35,471 nt of DNA from an uncultured Muribaculaceae bacterium (GCA_905233845.1 CAJOFH010000028.1:1-35471); one strand, 5' to 3'; counted from the stretch's first letter, positions 25,947-33,839 are shown. The notes: a model not told the origin generated them from the sequence alone. A program made the numbers and translations.

Positions 25947-26945
25947 TTAAAAAATGCTCTTGAGCAGTGTCATTATGTTTGTGTTTTTGTTCTTGTTGTT
26001 GAGCAAATTCTCTATCTCTATCTGCTCGTTTGTGGCGTTAAGGCGTTTTGCCAGAGGTTGGAGTGATAGAAGCAACTGCTCGGCACTCTCACGACGATTG
26101 GCGACCTTGTTGAGAGCCTTGGCAAGACCTATCGAGAGCACCAGCTCCTTGTGCCCCATATGGGTGCTCGCCTTCTTTTGGTAGCGGAGAGCTTTAGTGT
26201 AATATTTTGCCGCATTGCGGCCATTACCCATCTCAAGCATGATGTCACCTTCTTTCTTAAGAGAGTTCACAAGGTTGACAAGCGCCTCACGTGTCTTCTT
26301 GCTGTCACCATTGGCAAGCATACTGGTGTAGAGTTTCACCTCGTCATCATAGTGCTTGAGCACTTCCATGAGCTGAGCTTTTGATGTGATGATGCCTGTA
26401 GATGCTTCGACAGCATATAGGAGCATCGCTGAGAATCGACGCTCGTTCTTCTTTACCAGTCGTTCAAAGAGCTTCTGGCACTTGGTCAACTCTTTCTTGG
26501 CTCGCGCATTATCGCCCAAACTATTGTGCACCGCCGCCAGATTATAGAGCAGTGAGGCAAGAATGGCAAGAAAATCCTCCTTCTTCTTGCTCGTGATGTC
26601 GACCATCTTCAATAAAGCATTCTCGGCTGCACCAAGGGCAAGCATGAAATCTTTGTTTCCTATGAATATCGACATTCTCGCAAGCCACAACCAGCTCACA
26701 TAAAGCACAGGCATATCGTTGTAGCTCTCGTCAAAAACCAAAGTGTCAATTAGTGGAGCCGCCTCGCTGCCACGACCATTTGTCATCAAATGAAGCACAT
26801 GCCACAAACGCAGCTCTAACAACGACTCACGACTCACGCCATCAAGAGGCGGGAGCATTCCCTCTTGATTCTCAATTTGAGCCTTCAGCTGCGAGATGTC
26901 GCAGGTGAGCTTGGGAAACGAGGCTTCAATGAGTAATGGCTTCAT
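25947..26945 (-). CDS. TPR-like helical-repeat protein, cytoplasmic
   Basis: A 332-residue protein with no signal peptide. Helical repeats of TPR type are visible, for example EDFLAILASLLYNLAAVHNSLGDNARAKKELTKCQKLFERL and ALVNLVNSLKKEGDIMLEMGNGRNAAKYYTKALRYQKKAS. The C-terminus is Asn/Lys rich (NLLNNKNKNTNIM). It sits between the PfkB-like gene (22 bp upstream) and ribH (75 bp downstream). No catalytic motif is seen; a scaffold or regulator role is the family inference. Confidence 0.7.
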   Translation of the reverse strand: MKPLLIEASFPKLTCDISQLKAQIENQEGMLPPLDGVSRESLLELRLWHVLHLMTNGRGSEAAPLIDTLVFDESYNDMPVLYVSWLWLARMSIFIGNKDFMLALGAAENALLKMVDITSKKKEDFLAILASLLYNLAAVHNSLGDNARAKKELTKCQKLFERLVKKNERRFSAMLLYAVEASTGIITSKAQLMEVLKHYDDEVKLYTSMLANGDSKKTREALVNLVNSLKKEGDIMLEMGNGRNAAKYYTKALRYQKKASTHMGHKELVLSIGLAKALNKVANRRESAEQLLLSLQPLAKRLNATNEQIEIENLLNNKNKNTNIMTLLKSIF

Positions 26946-26967
26946 TTATTGGTAGTTCTTGACAATA

Positions 26968-27918
26968 TTATTTCTCAACTAAGCACCCTTGAGGCAATCT
27001 ATTTGCTTTAGACGCGGCAAAGTCGGCGGTTATGCAATTGTTGTCACTCTCCGAGCAGCACTTGGCAAATTCAAACGCCTGCGTCATTACCTGCTGCCAG
27101 CGCTCCTGGGTTATAATGGCAATATCGCTGTACCTTATCCCCGAGGCAATGAGCTCATAGATAACTCCAGCGATAAAACCTGCCTGCCAACCCAGATGGT
27201 TGACTGTTTGATAAGTATAGTCACATACAAATTTGTCCATACCCTGATAGATAATGGCATTCTCGGCAGGGTTGATGTGAATGTAGGTGGGACCATAGAA
27301 CTTGATGTGGTTGTTCCACACCTTCTCACTGTCCTGATTGGGGAACATGTTGTTGATGTCCTTGTCGTGATCAATAACAATGGTCGACACCTCAAAGTTC
27401 TCAAGTATATTGGGCATCACCTTTGTGAGATTGAATTGAGTGCCATGTTGGAAGCCTGGCAAGTACACAACAATCGCTTTGCGCTCACATGCATAGCTCA
27501 GCAAGTCAAACAAACGTTCGCGCTGTGGCTCATCGATGGCATAATACGACCCAAACAAAACGATGTCGTCCTCATCAATGCGGGGCCAAATCACGTTGAA
27601 ACGGTTCAACGGATAAGCACCATAGTTTACAATCGACTCGATGCCAGAATCATCCTTAAAGATTGCAGCGAGAGGGGTGGAACCGTCGGGATAACGGTCT
27701 ATCGATTTGGTGTCAACATGATGACTCTCAAAAAAGTCAATCACCCAGTCGCCAACCTTGTCGGTGCAGCACTCACTCACCATCGACACTTGAAGACCAA
27801 GCTCGCCAAGCGACGCAGCAGCATTGCTCACTCTACCTCCCACAAACGTACGCTCAGGGCGGTGATTGCAATAAACGGTGTCTAAAATAGACTCTCCTAT
27901 AGCAATGATTTTTCTCAT
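26968..27918 (-). CDS. PfkB/ribokinase-fold protein lacking the GAGD catalytic motif
   Basis: A 316-residue member of the PfkB sugar-kinase family by its N-terminus: MRKIIAIGESILDTVY and FVGGRVSNAAASLGELG (the sugar-binding GG...N.A..L..LG block), followed by typical strands such as DDIVLFGSYYA. The C-terminal signature normally DTxGAGDxFxAG reads NHLGWQAGFIAG here. The anion-hole GAG is thus GWQ, and the catalytic Asp is Ala. The frame is open throughout, so this is a substitution and not a frameshift. It is therefore either inactive as a kinase or works differently. It follows the SIS isomerase gene by 54 bp and precedes the TPR gene by 22 bp, so co-transcription is likely. Family membership is confident; function is unknown. 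Confidence 0.8.
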   Translation of the reverse strand: MRKIIAIGESILDTVYCNHRPERTFVGGRVSNAAASLGELGLQVSMVSECCTDKVGDWVIDFFESHHVDTKSIDRYPDGSTPLAAIFKDDSGIESIVNYGAYPLNRFNVIWPRIDEDDIVLFGSYYAIDEPQRERLFDLLSYACERKAIVVYLPGFQHGTQFNLTKVMPNILENFEVSTIVIDHDKDINNMFPNQDSEKVWNNHIKFYGPTYIHINPAENAIIYQGMDKFVCDYTYQTVNHLGWQAGFIAGVIYELIASGIRYSDIAIITQERWQQVMTQAFEFAKCCSESDNNCITADFAASKANRLPQGCLVEK

Positions 27919-27972
27919 CTTTTATATAAATATATATGTATCAAAAGTTTACAATTTGTTTCTCAACGGCAC

Positions 27973-28596
27973 TTATCGGCCCATGCGGCTCTTCATGCCC
28001 AAGTAGCCTCCATGATGACGTTTAGCATAGTCCTCGCGAGTGAAACCAGTAGCTTTCATCGTGCACACGACAAGCACATCGCCCATCACAGTCATCATCG
28101 TGGTCGACGTTGTGGGTGTGAGTCCTAAAGGACAAACCTCAGGAGCGCCACCAGTATGAAGACACACATCAGCCATCTGCGCAAGTTTGCTCTCTGGGTG
28201 ACCAGTAATGACTATTATCGGCACCTCGCCATAGAGCTCCTTGGCAAGCGTAACAAGATCGACAATCTCGGTCGTTATTCCCGAGTTTGACAACAGCAGC
28301 ATCACGTCGTCAGGTTGCAACACGCCCAAGTCACCATGTTGGGCCTCGCCTGGATGGAGAAAGATTGATGGTGTTCCTGTCGATGAGAACGTGGTAGCTA
28401 TGTTGTTGGCAATCTGACCACACTTGCCAATCCCCGACACCACAAGCTTTCCGCCATTGTGGTGAACTCGGTCGACAATTATCTGAACGGCTTTCTCATA
28501 TCCATCGGTAATAGGAATGTTGCGAACTGCCTCACTCTCTTGCCGCAGGATTTCTGACATCGTCTGCTTTACATCCATTTCAAGCTCTTTTTGCAT
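27973..28596 (-). CDS. KpsF/GutQ-type SIS-domain sugar-phosphate isomerase (no CBS domains)
   Basis: A 207-residue SIS protein related to D-arabinose-5-phosphate isomerases, which supply the precursor of Kdo. Visible blocks are VVSGIGKCGQIANNIATTFSSTGTPS (the Lys position of the active site), HPGEAQHGDLGVL, LLSNSGITTEI, and TPTTSTTMMTVMGDVLVV followed by REDYAKRHHGGYLG, where the last His matches the catalytic His of the family. The pair of CBS domains found in full-length KpsF/KdsD is absent. The start at ATG 28596 is favoured because the -7 box sits at 28618-28625, inside any longer reading. It is the first gene of the probable operon down to 23967 and is paired with the PfkB-like gene. Confidence 0.87.
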   Translation of the reverse strand: MQKELEMDVKQTMSEILRQESEAVRNIPITDGYEKAVQIIVDRVHHNGGKLVVSGIGKCGQIANNIATTFSSTGTPSIFLHPGEAQHGDLGVLQPDDVMLLLSNSGITTEIVDLVTLAKELYGEVPIIVITGHPESKLAQMADVCLHTGGAPEVCPLGLTPTTSTTMMTVMGDVLVVCTMKATGFTREDYAKRHHGGYLGMKSRMGR

Positions 28597-28617
28597 ACCG
28601 TCTTTCTTTTGAATATG

Positions 28618-28649
28618 CAAAGTTAGTGCAAGCCGAGAGAAAAAACAAA
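28618..28649 (-). promoter_or_regulatory. Promoter of the SIS-PfkB-ribH operon
   Basis: Minus strand: TTTG (28646-28649), exactly 20 bp, then TAACTTTG (28618-28625), a perfect consensus match. It fixes the SIS start at 28596 with a leader of about 15 nt. Confidence 0.7.
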
Positions 28650-28766
28650 TTTATTTGAGTTTTTCAAAGAACCTAATTAAAATGCAAAAGGCAACCCATT
28701 CATAACTTTTTTTGCCAACATCATTTAAAACTTTCTACAAAAAACTACAGTTAACAAAAAAAATAC

Positions 28767-28774
28767 TATCTTTG
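28767..28774 (+). promoter_or_regulatory. -7 box of the zinc-ribbon gene
   Basis: TATCTTTG, followed by CACC, matches the TAnnTTTGCA pattern seen also at metK and tRNA-Pro. The region upstream is A-rich and no clear -33 TTTG is found. The leader would be about 65 nt. Confidence 0.55.
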
Positions 28775-28841
28775 CACCAAGTTTTGAGGAATAGACACTT
28801 GTCGTTGACAAGCACAAACAAGTAAGGTAAACAACATAAAT

Positions 28842-29429
28842 ATGCTTTTTCAATGTCCACAGTGCAGTAAAGTTATTGACATGACGCTCGAGGAACTCGC
28901 CTTGAGCAAGAAGGTTGTTGTGTGCCCACAGTGCCTCAATGAGTTTCTGGCGCATGGGGTCGATATCCCTGCGTCCATGTACAGGACCAAAGTGGCGACA
29001 ACAAGAGCAAGCCGACAGCTCTATTGCCACAGTTGCGGGGAGTCGTTACCTGTGGCTGGACTCAAATTTTGCCCCTACTGCGGAGCATCGCAAAACCTTA
29101 CTACTGCAGCGGTTGCTACTAAGCAAGACACAACCGAAACGTCAACACAGACCCAAACCAGCACACAAGCTATGGGCGACAACAACATCAAAGACCACGA
29201 AGACCAAGTAGTTGTCGAGGACGATGCCTACGACATGCTCTCACATCTTCCTTTGATTCGACCCATACCACGAATGCGCACTAAGCGAGAAATCATGGGT
29301 TCACCATTAACTCGCGCAATTTGCTACCTTGTCATTCTCATCCTCCTCGCAATCTTCGCATTTATCATTTACATCTCCTACTGGGACGAGGAAGGAAAAC
29401 TCACCCGTGCAATTGGTCTAAATATCTAA
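28842..29429 (+). CDS. Zinc-ribbon protein with C-terminal membrane anchor
   Basis: A 195-residue protein. Two zinc-binding units are visible: CPQC...CPQC at the N-terminus (residues 5-8 and about 27-30) and CHSCG...CPYCG near residues 63-80. A low-complexity Thr/Gln linker (TTETSTQTQTSTQ) follows, then an acidic stretch and one membrane helix, ICYLVILILLAIFAFIIYISYW. The topology suggests a cytoplasmic zinc domain tethered to the membrane. The family is not recognised beyond zinc ribbon. It is monocistronic, between its own promoter and a bidirectional terminator. Confidence 0.75.
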   Translation: MLFQCPQCSKVIDMTLEELALSKKVVVCPQCLNEFLAHGVDIPASMYRTKVATTRASRQLYCHSCGESLPVAGLKFCPYCGASQNLTTAAVATKQDTTETSTQTQTSTQAMGDNNIKDHEDQVVVEDDAYDMLSHLPLIRPIPRMRTKREIMGSPLTRAICYLVILILLAIFAFIIYISYWDEEGKLTRAIGLNI

Positions 29430-29462
29430 AATTATCAACTACAGATTCCAATAAATGAAAAC

Positions 29463-29478
29463 GGCGCCATCAGGCGCC
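29463..29478. terminator. Bidirectional hairpin between zinc-ribbon gene and der
   Basis: GGCGCC-ATCA-GGCGCC forms a 6-bp GC-only stem. The plus strand continues ATTTGTTTCTT; the minus strand continues GTTTTCATTT. It lies between convergent genes and can end both. Confidence 0.7.
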
Positions 29479-29490
29479 ATTTGTTTCTTG

Positions 29491-30804
29491 CTACTTCTGC
29501 CTGAAGTAGAGGTTGATGGGTGTTCCGCAGAAGTCCCATTTCTCGCGGATTTTGTTCTCGAGGTAACGCTTGTAGGGGTCTTTTATCCACTGAGGTAAGT
29601 TACAGAAGAACACAAACGATGGCACCCTCGCCTCCTTGAGCATAGTTATGTACTTTATCTTGATGTACTTGCCCTTGGTTGCTGGAGGCGGCACGGCTGC
29701 GATTGCTTCCTGCAGTACGTTGTTGACTTGCGAGGTAGAAATCACAGTCTTGCGTTTGTTGTAGACAGCAATAGCCTCCTCGAGAACTCGCAGGATGCGT
29801 TGCTTGGTGATAGCTGAGCCGAAAATTATGGGGAAGTCGGTGAACGGCGCGAAGCGCTCACGTATGGTGTTCTCCATATAGGTAATGGCCTGCTGTGACT
29901 TCTGCTGCGCCAAATCCCACTTGTTGACGAGCACAACGAGCCCCTTGCGGTTCTTTTCGATAATTGAGAAGATGTTCACGTCTTGTGACTCTATGCCGCG
30001 GGTGGCGTCGATAAGCAAGATGCACACGTCGCTGTTTTCGATGGCGCGTATGCTGCGCAGAACCGAGTAATACTCGATATCTTCGTTCACTTTGTTCTTC
30101 TTGCGGATGCCAGCGGTGTCGACAAGATAGAAGTCAAAGCCAAACTTGTTGTAATGTGAATAGATGCTGTCGCGAGTGGTGCCGGCGATGTCGGTCACAA
30201 TATTGCGCTCCTCGTCCATGAGGGAGTTCACCAAAGATGACTTTCCTGCGTTAGGACGGCCCACTATGGCAAAACGAGGCAAATCCTCCTCGGGTTGGTC
30301 ATTGCTCTTCTTTGGCATAAGACGATATACCTCGTCGAGCAAGTCGCCAGTGCCAGTACCATTAATTGCCGAAATAGCAAACGGTTGTCCTAACCCTAAA
30401 GCGTAAAATTCACTCTCGCCATAATAACCCTGATTATTGTCGTCCTTGTTCACCACTACCACTACAGGCTTCTTGCCACGGCGCAAAATCTGTGCCACAT
30501 GGTCATCAAGGTCAGTGATTCCCGTCTTGATGTCGACCATAAAGAGAATTACGTCGGCCTCCTCGATGGCGAGGTACACCTGCTTGTTAATCTCGCTCTC
30601 AAAGATGTCATCACTGCCCTCGACCCAGCCACCGGTATCTACTACGCTCATCTCCATGCCGTTCCACTCCATTAGACCGTATTGGCGGTCGCGTGTAGTG
30701 CCGCTGGTGTCATTAACGATTGCCGCCCGAGTCTTGGTCAAGCGATTAAAAAGGGTTGACTTGCCCACATTAGGGCGTCCCACTATTGCTACTAATCGTC
30801 CCAT
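29491..30804 (-). CDS. der: GTPase Der (EngA), ribosome assembly
   Basis: A 437-residue GTPase with two G domains in tandem, which is unique to Der, required for 50S subunit assembly. The first P-loop is [14 protein letters not shown], the second [14 protein letters not shown]. Each has its DTxG switch ([20 protein letters not shown]) and its NKxD base-binding motif ([16 protein letters not shown]). The C-terminal KH-like domain ends [13 protein letters not shown]. It is the last gene of the DUF177-rpmF-fabH-era-der block. It is separated from era by a GxxExxY gene and a 90-bp spacer with heptamer repeats. Confidence 0.97.
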   Translation of the reverse strand: MGRLVAIVGRPNVGKSTLFNRLTKTRAAIVNDTSGTTRDRQYGLMEWNGMEMSVVDTGGWVEGSDDIFESEINKQVYLAIEEADVILFMVDIKTGITDLDDHVAQILRRGKKPVVVVVNKDDNNQGYYGESEFYALGLGQPFAISAINGTGTGDLLDEVYRLMPKKSNDQPEEDLPRFAIVGRPNAGKSSLVNSLMDEERNIVTDIAGTTRDSIYSHYNKFGFDFYLVDTAGIRKKNKVNEDIEYYSVLRSIRAIENSDVCILLIDATRGIESQDVNIFSIIEKNRKGLVVLVNKWDLAQQKSQQAITYMENTIRERFAPFTDFPIIFGSAITKQRILRVLEEAIAVYNKRKTVISTSQVNNVLQEAIAAVPPPATKGKYIKIKYITMLKEARVPSFVFFCNLPQWIKDPYKRYLENKIREKWDFCGTPINLYFRQK

Positions 30805-30812
30805 ATATTCTA

Positions 30813-30854
30813 TAGTTCAGAGTTTATAGTTCAAAGTTCATTGTAGATTGTGGA
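30813..30854. repeat. Heptamer-periodic tract upstream of der
   Basis: Six 7-bp units in register: TAGTTCA, GAGTTTA, TAGTTCA, AAGTTCA, TTGTAGA, TTGTGGA. The tract begins 8 bp before the der start codon. It has the same period and style as the tracts at 3247-3281 and 32269-32296. Confidence 0.55.
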
Positions 30855-30894
30855 TAATCAAACAAATCCAACAAAACCTAACAAGTAAAACAAA

Positions 30895-31329
30895 TTAATT
30901 GTATTCAAATAATCTATGTCCGTTAACGTCGATTATTGAGTTGATATCTTTGTCAAAGAAGTAACGCTCAATAGTATAACAGGTTGGGTAAAAATTTACT
31001 AAAACACCGCAAGGCATTTTCAATAATCTCATATAATTGAATAACTGAGCCCGATGTTCAGAAGATAATTTTTGTACTGCTTTACATTCAACAACAATAT
31101 TTTCTTTGCACAAAAAATCAATGCGGAATTCAGTTCTCATAGTTTCTCCCAAATAAGAAGGGTGAAAAGACATTTCTTTGCTGAAATTTATCTTGTCTCT
31201 TGTGAACTGTATAGCTAATCCTTCTTGATAGCAATATTCATTAAGTCCAGGACCTAATATTTCATGTACTTTTCGCATGGCCCCTAATACATCAAAGACA
31301 TGTTCTTTAAGTGCTGGAATATTAATCAT
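30895..31329 (-). CDS. GxxExxY protein (PD-(D/E)XK-like), inserted between era and der
   Basis: A 144-residue protein of the GxxExxY family. The name motif is GLNEYCY (residues 28-34, in VHEILGPGLNEYCYQEGLAIQF). The nuclease-like core follows as MRTEFRIDFLCKENIVVECKAV, giving the D...E-x-K pattern. The start is the ATG giving MINIPALKEH; a longer in-frame reading overlaps the era gene. The coding sequence is clearly more AT-rich than era and der. The family is often found near selenium, toxin or mobile genes with no settled function. Its position inside a conserved housekeeping block suggests insertion by transfer. Nuclease activity is not proven. Confidence 0.85.
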   Translation of the reverse strand: MINIPALKEHVFDVLGAMRKVHEILGPGLNEYCYQEGLAIQFTRDKINFSKEMSFHPSYLGETMRTEFRIDFLCKENIVVECKAVQKLSSEHRAQLFNYMRLLKMPCGVLVNFYPTCYTIERYFFDKDINSIIDVNGHRLFEYN

Positions 31330-31378
31330 AACTAAAAAAATATTTGTTATTGTTTGTTTTTTTTGTTTGATAAATTCC

Positions 31379-32263
31379 TCACTCGATATATCCAAATTGA
31401 CGGAGTTTGTTTTCCTGGTTGCGCCAATCTTTTTCTACCTTGACGTAAAGCTCAAGGAAGACACGTTTCTCAAAAAACTTCTCGATGTCCTTGCGAGCCT
31501 CGATGCCCACGTGCTTTAGTTTCTTGCCCTGATGCCCAATGATGATGCCCTTCTGGCTGTCGCGCTCAACATAGATGACCGCCATGATGTGAATTGATTT
31601 ATCGTCCTCGGCAAACTTCTCCACGATGACTTGTGTGGCATAGGGCACCTCCTTGTCATAGGTGAGCAATATCTTCTCACGCACTATCTCGGTGACGAAG
31701 AAGCGAGAGTTGCGGTCGGTCAATGCGTCTTTGCCAAAGTATGGCGGACTCTCGGGCAGCAGCTCCACGATGCGCTTCATGATATTGTCAACGTTGAAAT
31801 TGTGCAAAGCACTTGTAGGATAAATCTCGGCTTGAGGCAGCAGCTCTTTCCACTGCGTCACAAGTGCCTCAAGCTCTGGCTGGCCACCAGTGAGCAAGTC
31901 AATTTTATTGATTACCAGCAGCACAGGGATTTTCTCTTTTGCCACTTTGTCGAGGAAGTCCTGATTCTTAGTGGGTGTTTCCACCACATCGGTGACATAG
32001 AGCAGCACGTCGGCGTCGATGAGCGCACCCTTCGAGAAATCGAGCATCGACTCCTGAAGTTTGAACTTTGGTTTGAGCACACCTGGCGTGTCGCTGAAGA
32101 CAATCTGGTAGTCTTCACCGTTCACTATACCCATAATGCGGTGACGAGTAGTCTGCGACTTGCTGGTGATAATAGATAGCTTCTCTCCCACCAACAGGTT
32201 GCTGAGCGTCGATTTTCCCACATTTGGGTTTCCTACGATATTTACAAATCCTGCGCGATGCAT
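31379..32263 (-). CDS. era: GTPase Era, 16S rRNA maturation
   Basis: A 294-residue GTPase that binds the 3' end of 16S rRNA through a KH domain and assists 30S maturation. The P-loop is [14 protein letters not shown], switch II is FSDTPGVLKPKFKLQ, and the base-binding motif is VINKIDLL. The C-terminal KH domain is seen as KGIIIGHQGKKLKHVGIEARKDIEKFF, then VFLELYVKVEKDWR. Length is normal. It lies downstream of fabH, but a strong terminator (32415-32467) lies between them, so era needs its own promoter, which was not identified. Confidence 0.97.
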   Translation of the reverse strand: MHRAGFVNIVGNPNVGKSTLSNLLVGEKLSIITSKSQTTRHRIMGIVNGEDYQIVFSDTPGVLKPKFKLQESMLDFSKGALIDADVLLYVTDVVETPTKNQDFLDKVAKEKIPVLLVINKIDLLTGGQPELEALVTQWKELLPQAEIYPTSALHNFNVDNIMKRIVELLPESPPYFGKDALTDRNSRFFVTEIVREKILLTYDKEVPYATQVIVEKFAEDDKSIHIMAVIYVERDSQKGIIIGHQGKKLKHVGIEARKDIEKFFEKRVFLELYVKVEKDWRNQENKLRQFGYIE

Positions 32264-32268
32264 ATTAT

Positions 32269-32366
32269 AGTTGACAGTTATCAGTTGTCAGTTTTAAGAC
32301 AATTAAGGACAATATTCTTTGTGCTCTTTTATTAAGGACAATTGACGAGTGAAGTTGTCAGTTGTC
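32269..32366. repeat. Heptamer units and repeated ATTAAGGACAAT between fabH and era
   Basis: AGTTGAC, AGTTATC, AGTTGTC and AGTTTTA follow one another at 32269-32296. Two more AGTTGTC units are at 32353-32366. ATTAAGGACAAT occurs twice (32302-32313 and 32331-32342), 29 bp apart. No open reading frame is present here. Confidence 0.55.
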
Positions 32367-32397
32367 TAGAAATTCTAGAAGATCTAGATAATCTAGA
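32365..32397. repeat. Four TCTAGA hexamers at exact 9-bp spacing
   Basis: TCTAGA begins at 32365, 32374, 32383 and 32392, separated by AAT, AGA and TAA. Each unit is itself a palindrome, so the array can fold or offer repeated binding sites. It is directly downstream of the fabH terminator. Confidence 0.8.
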
Positions 32398-32414
32398 ATT
32401 ATAGCATTGTGCAT

Positions 32415-32467
32415 TAAAAAATGCGTTGCCACCAGGCATGTAGATGCCTAGGTGGTCAAACGCATTT
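32415..32467 (-). terminator. Strong terminator of fabH
   Basis: On the minus strand, AAATGCGTT pairs with AACGCATTT, inside which CCACC pairs with GGTGG and AGGCAT with ATGCCT, giving a long, slightly bulged hairpin ending in a run of six T. It lies just past the fabH stop. Confidence 0.85.
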
Positions 32468-32482
32468 ATGAATAAGCAAAGT

Positions 32483-33478
32483 TTAGATAGCCCAGATAAT
32501 GTACTCAGCTCCCCATGTAAAGCCAGCACCAAAGGCTGTGAGGACAATCTTGTCACCCTTCTTCAGCAGGTGCTTGTTCTCGTCGAGACACAAGGGGATG
32601 GAAGCTGCACTTGTGTTGCCGCGATGTTGGATGTTCACGAGGATTTTCTCCTCGGGAATTCCCAAGCGGGCTCCCACTGCCTCGATGATGCGCAGATTGG
32701 CCTGATGTGGCACGAACCAGTCGATGGTCTCGTTGGTCAGGTTGTTTCGCTTCATCACGTCGCGAGTCGAGGTGAGCATATCAACAACTGCATGGCGATA
32801 CACAGCTCGGCCTTCTTGATAAACGAAGTGTTCACGAGCTTCAACCGTCTCGTGTGAGGCGGGTCTTGCCGAGCCACCAGCTTTGTACACAAGGTGCTCG
32901 AGGCCACTGCCGTCAATGTGGTAGATGCCGTCAATAATTCCCTCGGCAAGATTTTCGGTAGGCTCGATGAGAACTGCTGCGCCAGCGTCGCCAAAGAGCG
33001 GGCATGTGGCACGATCCTGATAATCGGTCATGCTCGTCATCTTCTCGGCGCATACCACGATAATCTTCTTGTAGAGTTGTGACTTGATGAGCGCATTTGC
33101 TACATAGGTGCCCACTACAAATCCTGCGCATGCAGCCTGAATATCGAAGCCATAGCATTTCTTACCCATTCCGTCCATTCCGCAGTTGTGCATTATTACT
33201 GATGCAGTTGAAGGGAAACGGTAGTCAGGATTGGAAGTGATACAGATGAGAACGTCAACGTCATCGGGGCTGGTACCTGTCTCTTCGAGCAGTTTCTTTA
33301 CTGCCTTCGTGCCCAGGAATGAAGAACCCTTTCCGTTCTTCAGAACTCGTCTTTCCTTAATTCCCACACGTGTGGTAATCCACTCGTCACTAGTGTCGAC
33401 AATGCGAGATAGCTCCTCGTTATCGAGCACATCGTCGGGAACATAGGATGCTATGCCTGTTATCTTTGCGTTAAGCAT
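32483..33478 (-). CDS. fabH: 3-oxoacyl-ACP synthase III
   Basis: Starts fatty-acid synthesis by condensing acetyl-CoA (or a branched acyl-CoA) with malonyl-ACP. The 331 residues carry the full triad: Cys117 in QAACAGFVVGTYV, His in FVPHQANLRIIEAV, Asn in HRGNTSAASIPLCL. The N-terminus KITGIASYVPDDVLDNEELS and TSDEWITTRVGIKERR are typical. It is downstream of rpmF, separated by a 77-nt palindrome, and ends at a strong terminator. Branched-chain primer use is common in Bacteroidales but cannot be read from this sequence. Confidence 0.97.
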   Translation of the reverse strand: MLNAKITGIASYVPDDVLDNEELSRIVDTSDEWITTRVGIKERRVLKNGKGSSFLGTKAVKKLLEETGTSPDDVDVLICITSNPDYRFPSTASVIMHNCGMDGMGKKCYGFDIQAACAGFVVGTYVANALIKSQLYKKIIVVCAEKMTSMTDYQDRATCPLFGDAGAAVLIEPTENLAEGIIDGIYHIDGSGLEHLVYKAGGSARPASHETVEAREHFVYQEGRAVYRHAVVDMLTSTRDVMKRNNLTNETIDWFVPHQANLRIIEAVGARLGIPEEKILVNIQHRGNTSAASIPLCLDENKHLLKKGDKIVLTAFGAGFTWGAEYIIWAI

Positions 33479-33531
33479 AAAGCGTTATTTTACTTGTTCC
33501 AGTAATGTAATTACAAGGTAGATGTAATAAT

Positions 33532-33608
33532 CAATCCTAAATATGCCTCTTTATGGCTACCGATTTCCATATATTTAGATAACGGCAGGAGGCGAATATT
33601 TAGGATTG
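33532..33608 (-). promoter_or_regulatory. Large palindrome between rpmF and fabH
   Basis: CAATCCTAAATAT-GCCTC (33532-33549) pairs with GAGGC-GA-ATATTTAGGATTG (33589-33608): 18 bp with a 2-nt bulge and a loop of about 39 nt. A second small hairpin, TCTCAT...ATGAGA, lies at 33612-33633. With no T-run it is not a standard terminator. An mRNA-processing or regulatory element, or a small palindromic repeat insertion, is possible. Confidence 0.6.
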
Positions 33609-33645
33609 AATTCTCATCTAATTGATAATGAGACTTAATGATGGG

Positions 33646-33831
33646 TTATACAGCAGCCTCATCGTCAAACACCTTCTTGCCACGATAGTAACCGCACTCG
33701 GGGCAAACAGTGTGATAAACATGCCATGCGCCGCAGTTGCTGCAGCGAGCGATTGTTGGGGCAACAGCCTTGTCATGAGTTCTTCTCTTGGCTGTGCGTG
33801 TCTTTGATTGTCTACGTTTTGGATGTGCCAT
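33646..33831 (-). CDS. rpmF: 50S ribosomal protein L32
   Basis: A 61-residue ribosomal protein. MAHPKRRQSKTRTAKRRTHDK is the conserved basic N-terminus. The zinc ribbon is intact: CSNCGAWHVYHTVCPECGYY. It is the zinc-binding (C+) form. It lies 8 bp downstream of the DUF177 gene, the arrangement found across many bacteria. Confidence 0.97.
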   Translation of the reverse strand: MAHPKRRQSKTRTAKRRTHDKAVAPTIARCSNCGAWHVYHTVCPECGYYRGKKVFDDEAAV

Positions 33832-33839
33832 TTCTCAAT

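Noticed and set aside
26989-27885. Long plus-strand open frame opposite the PfkB-like gene
   Set aside because: The minus-strand frame has clear PfkB blocks. The plus frame shows no recognisable domain.
26968-27918. PfkB-like gene as a frameshifted pseudogene
   Set aside because: The frame is open over its full length, with flanking motif residues kept on both sides of GWQA.
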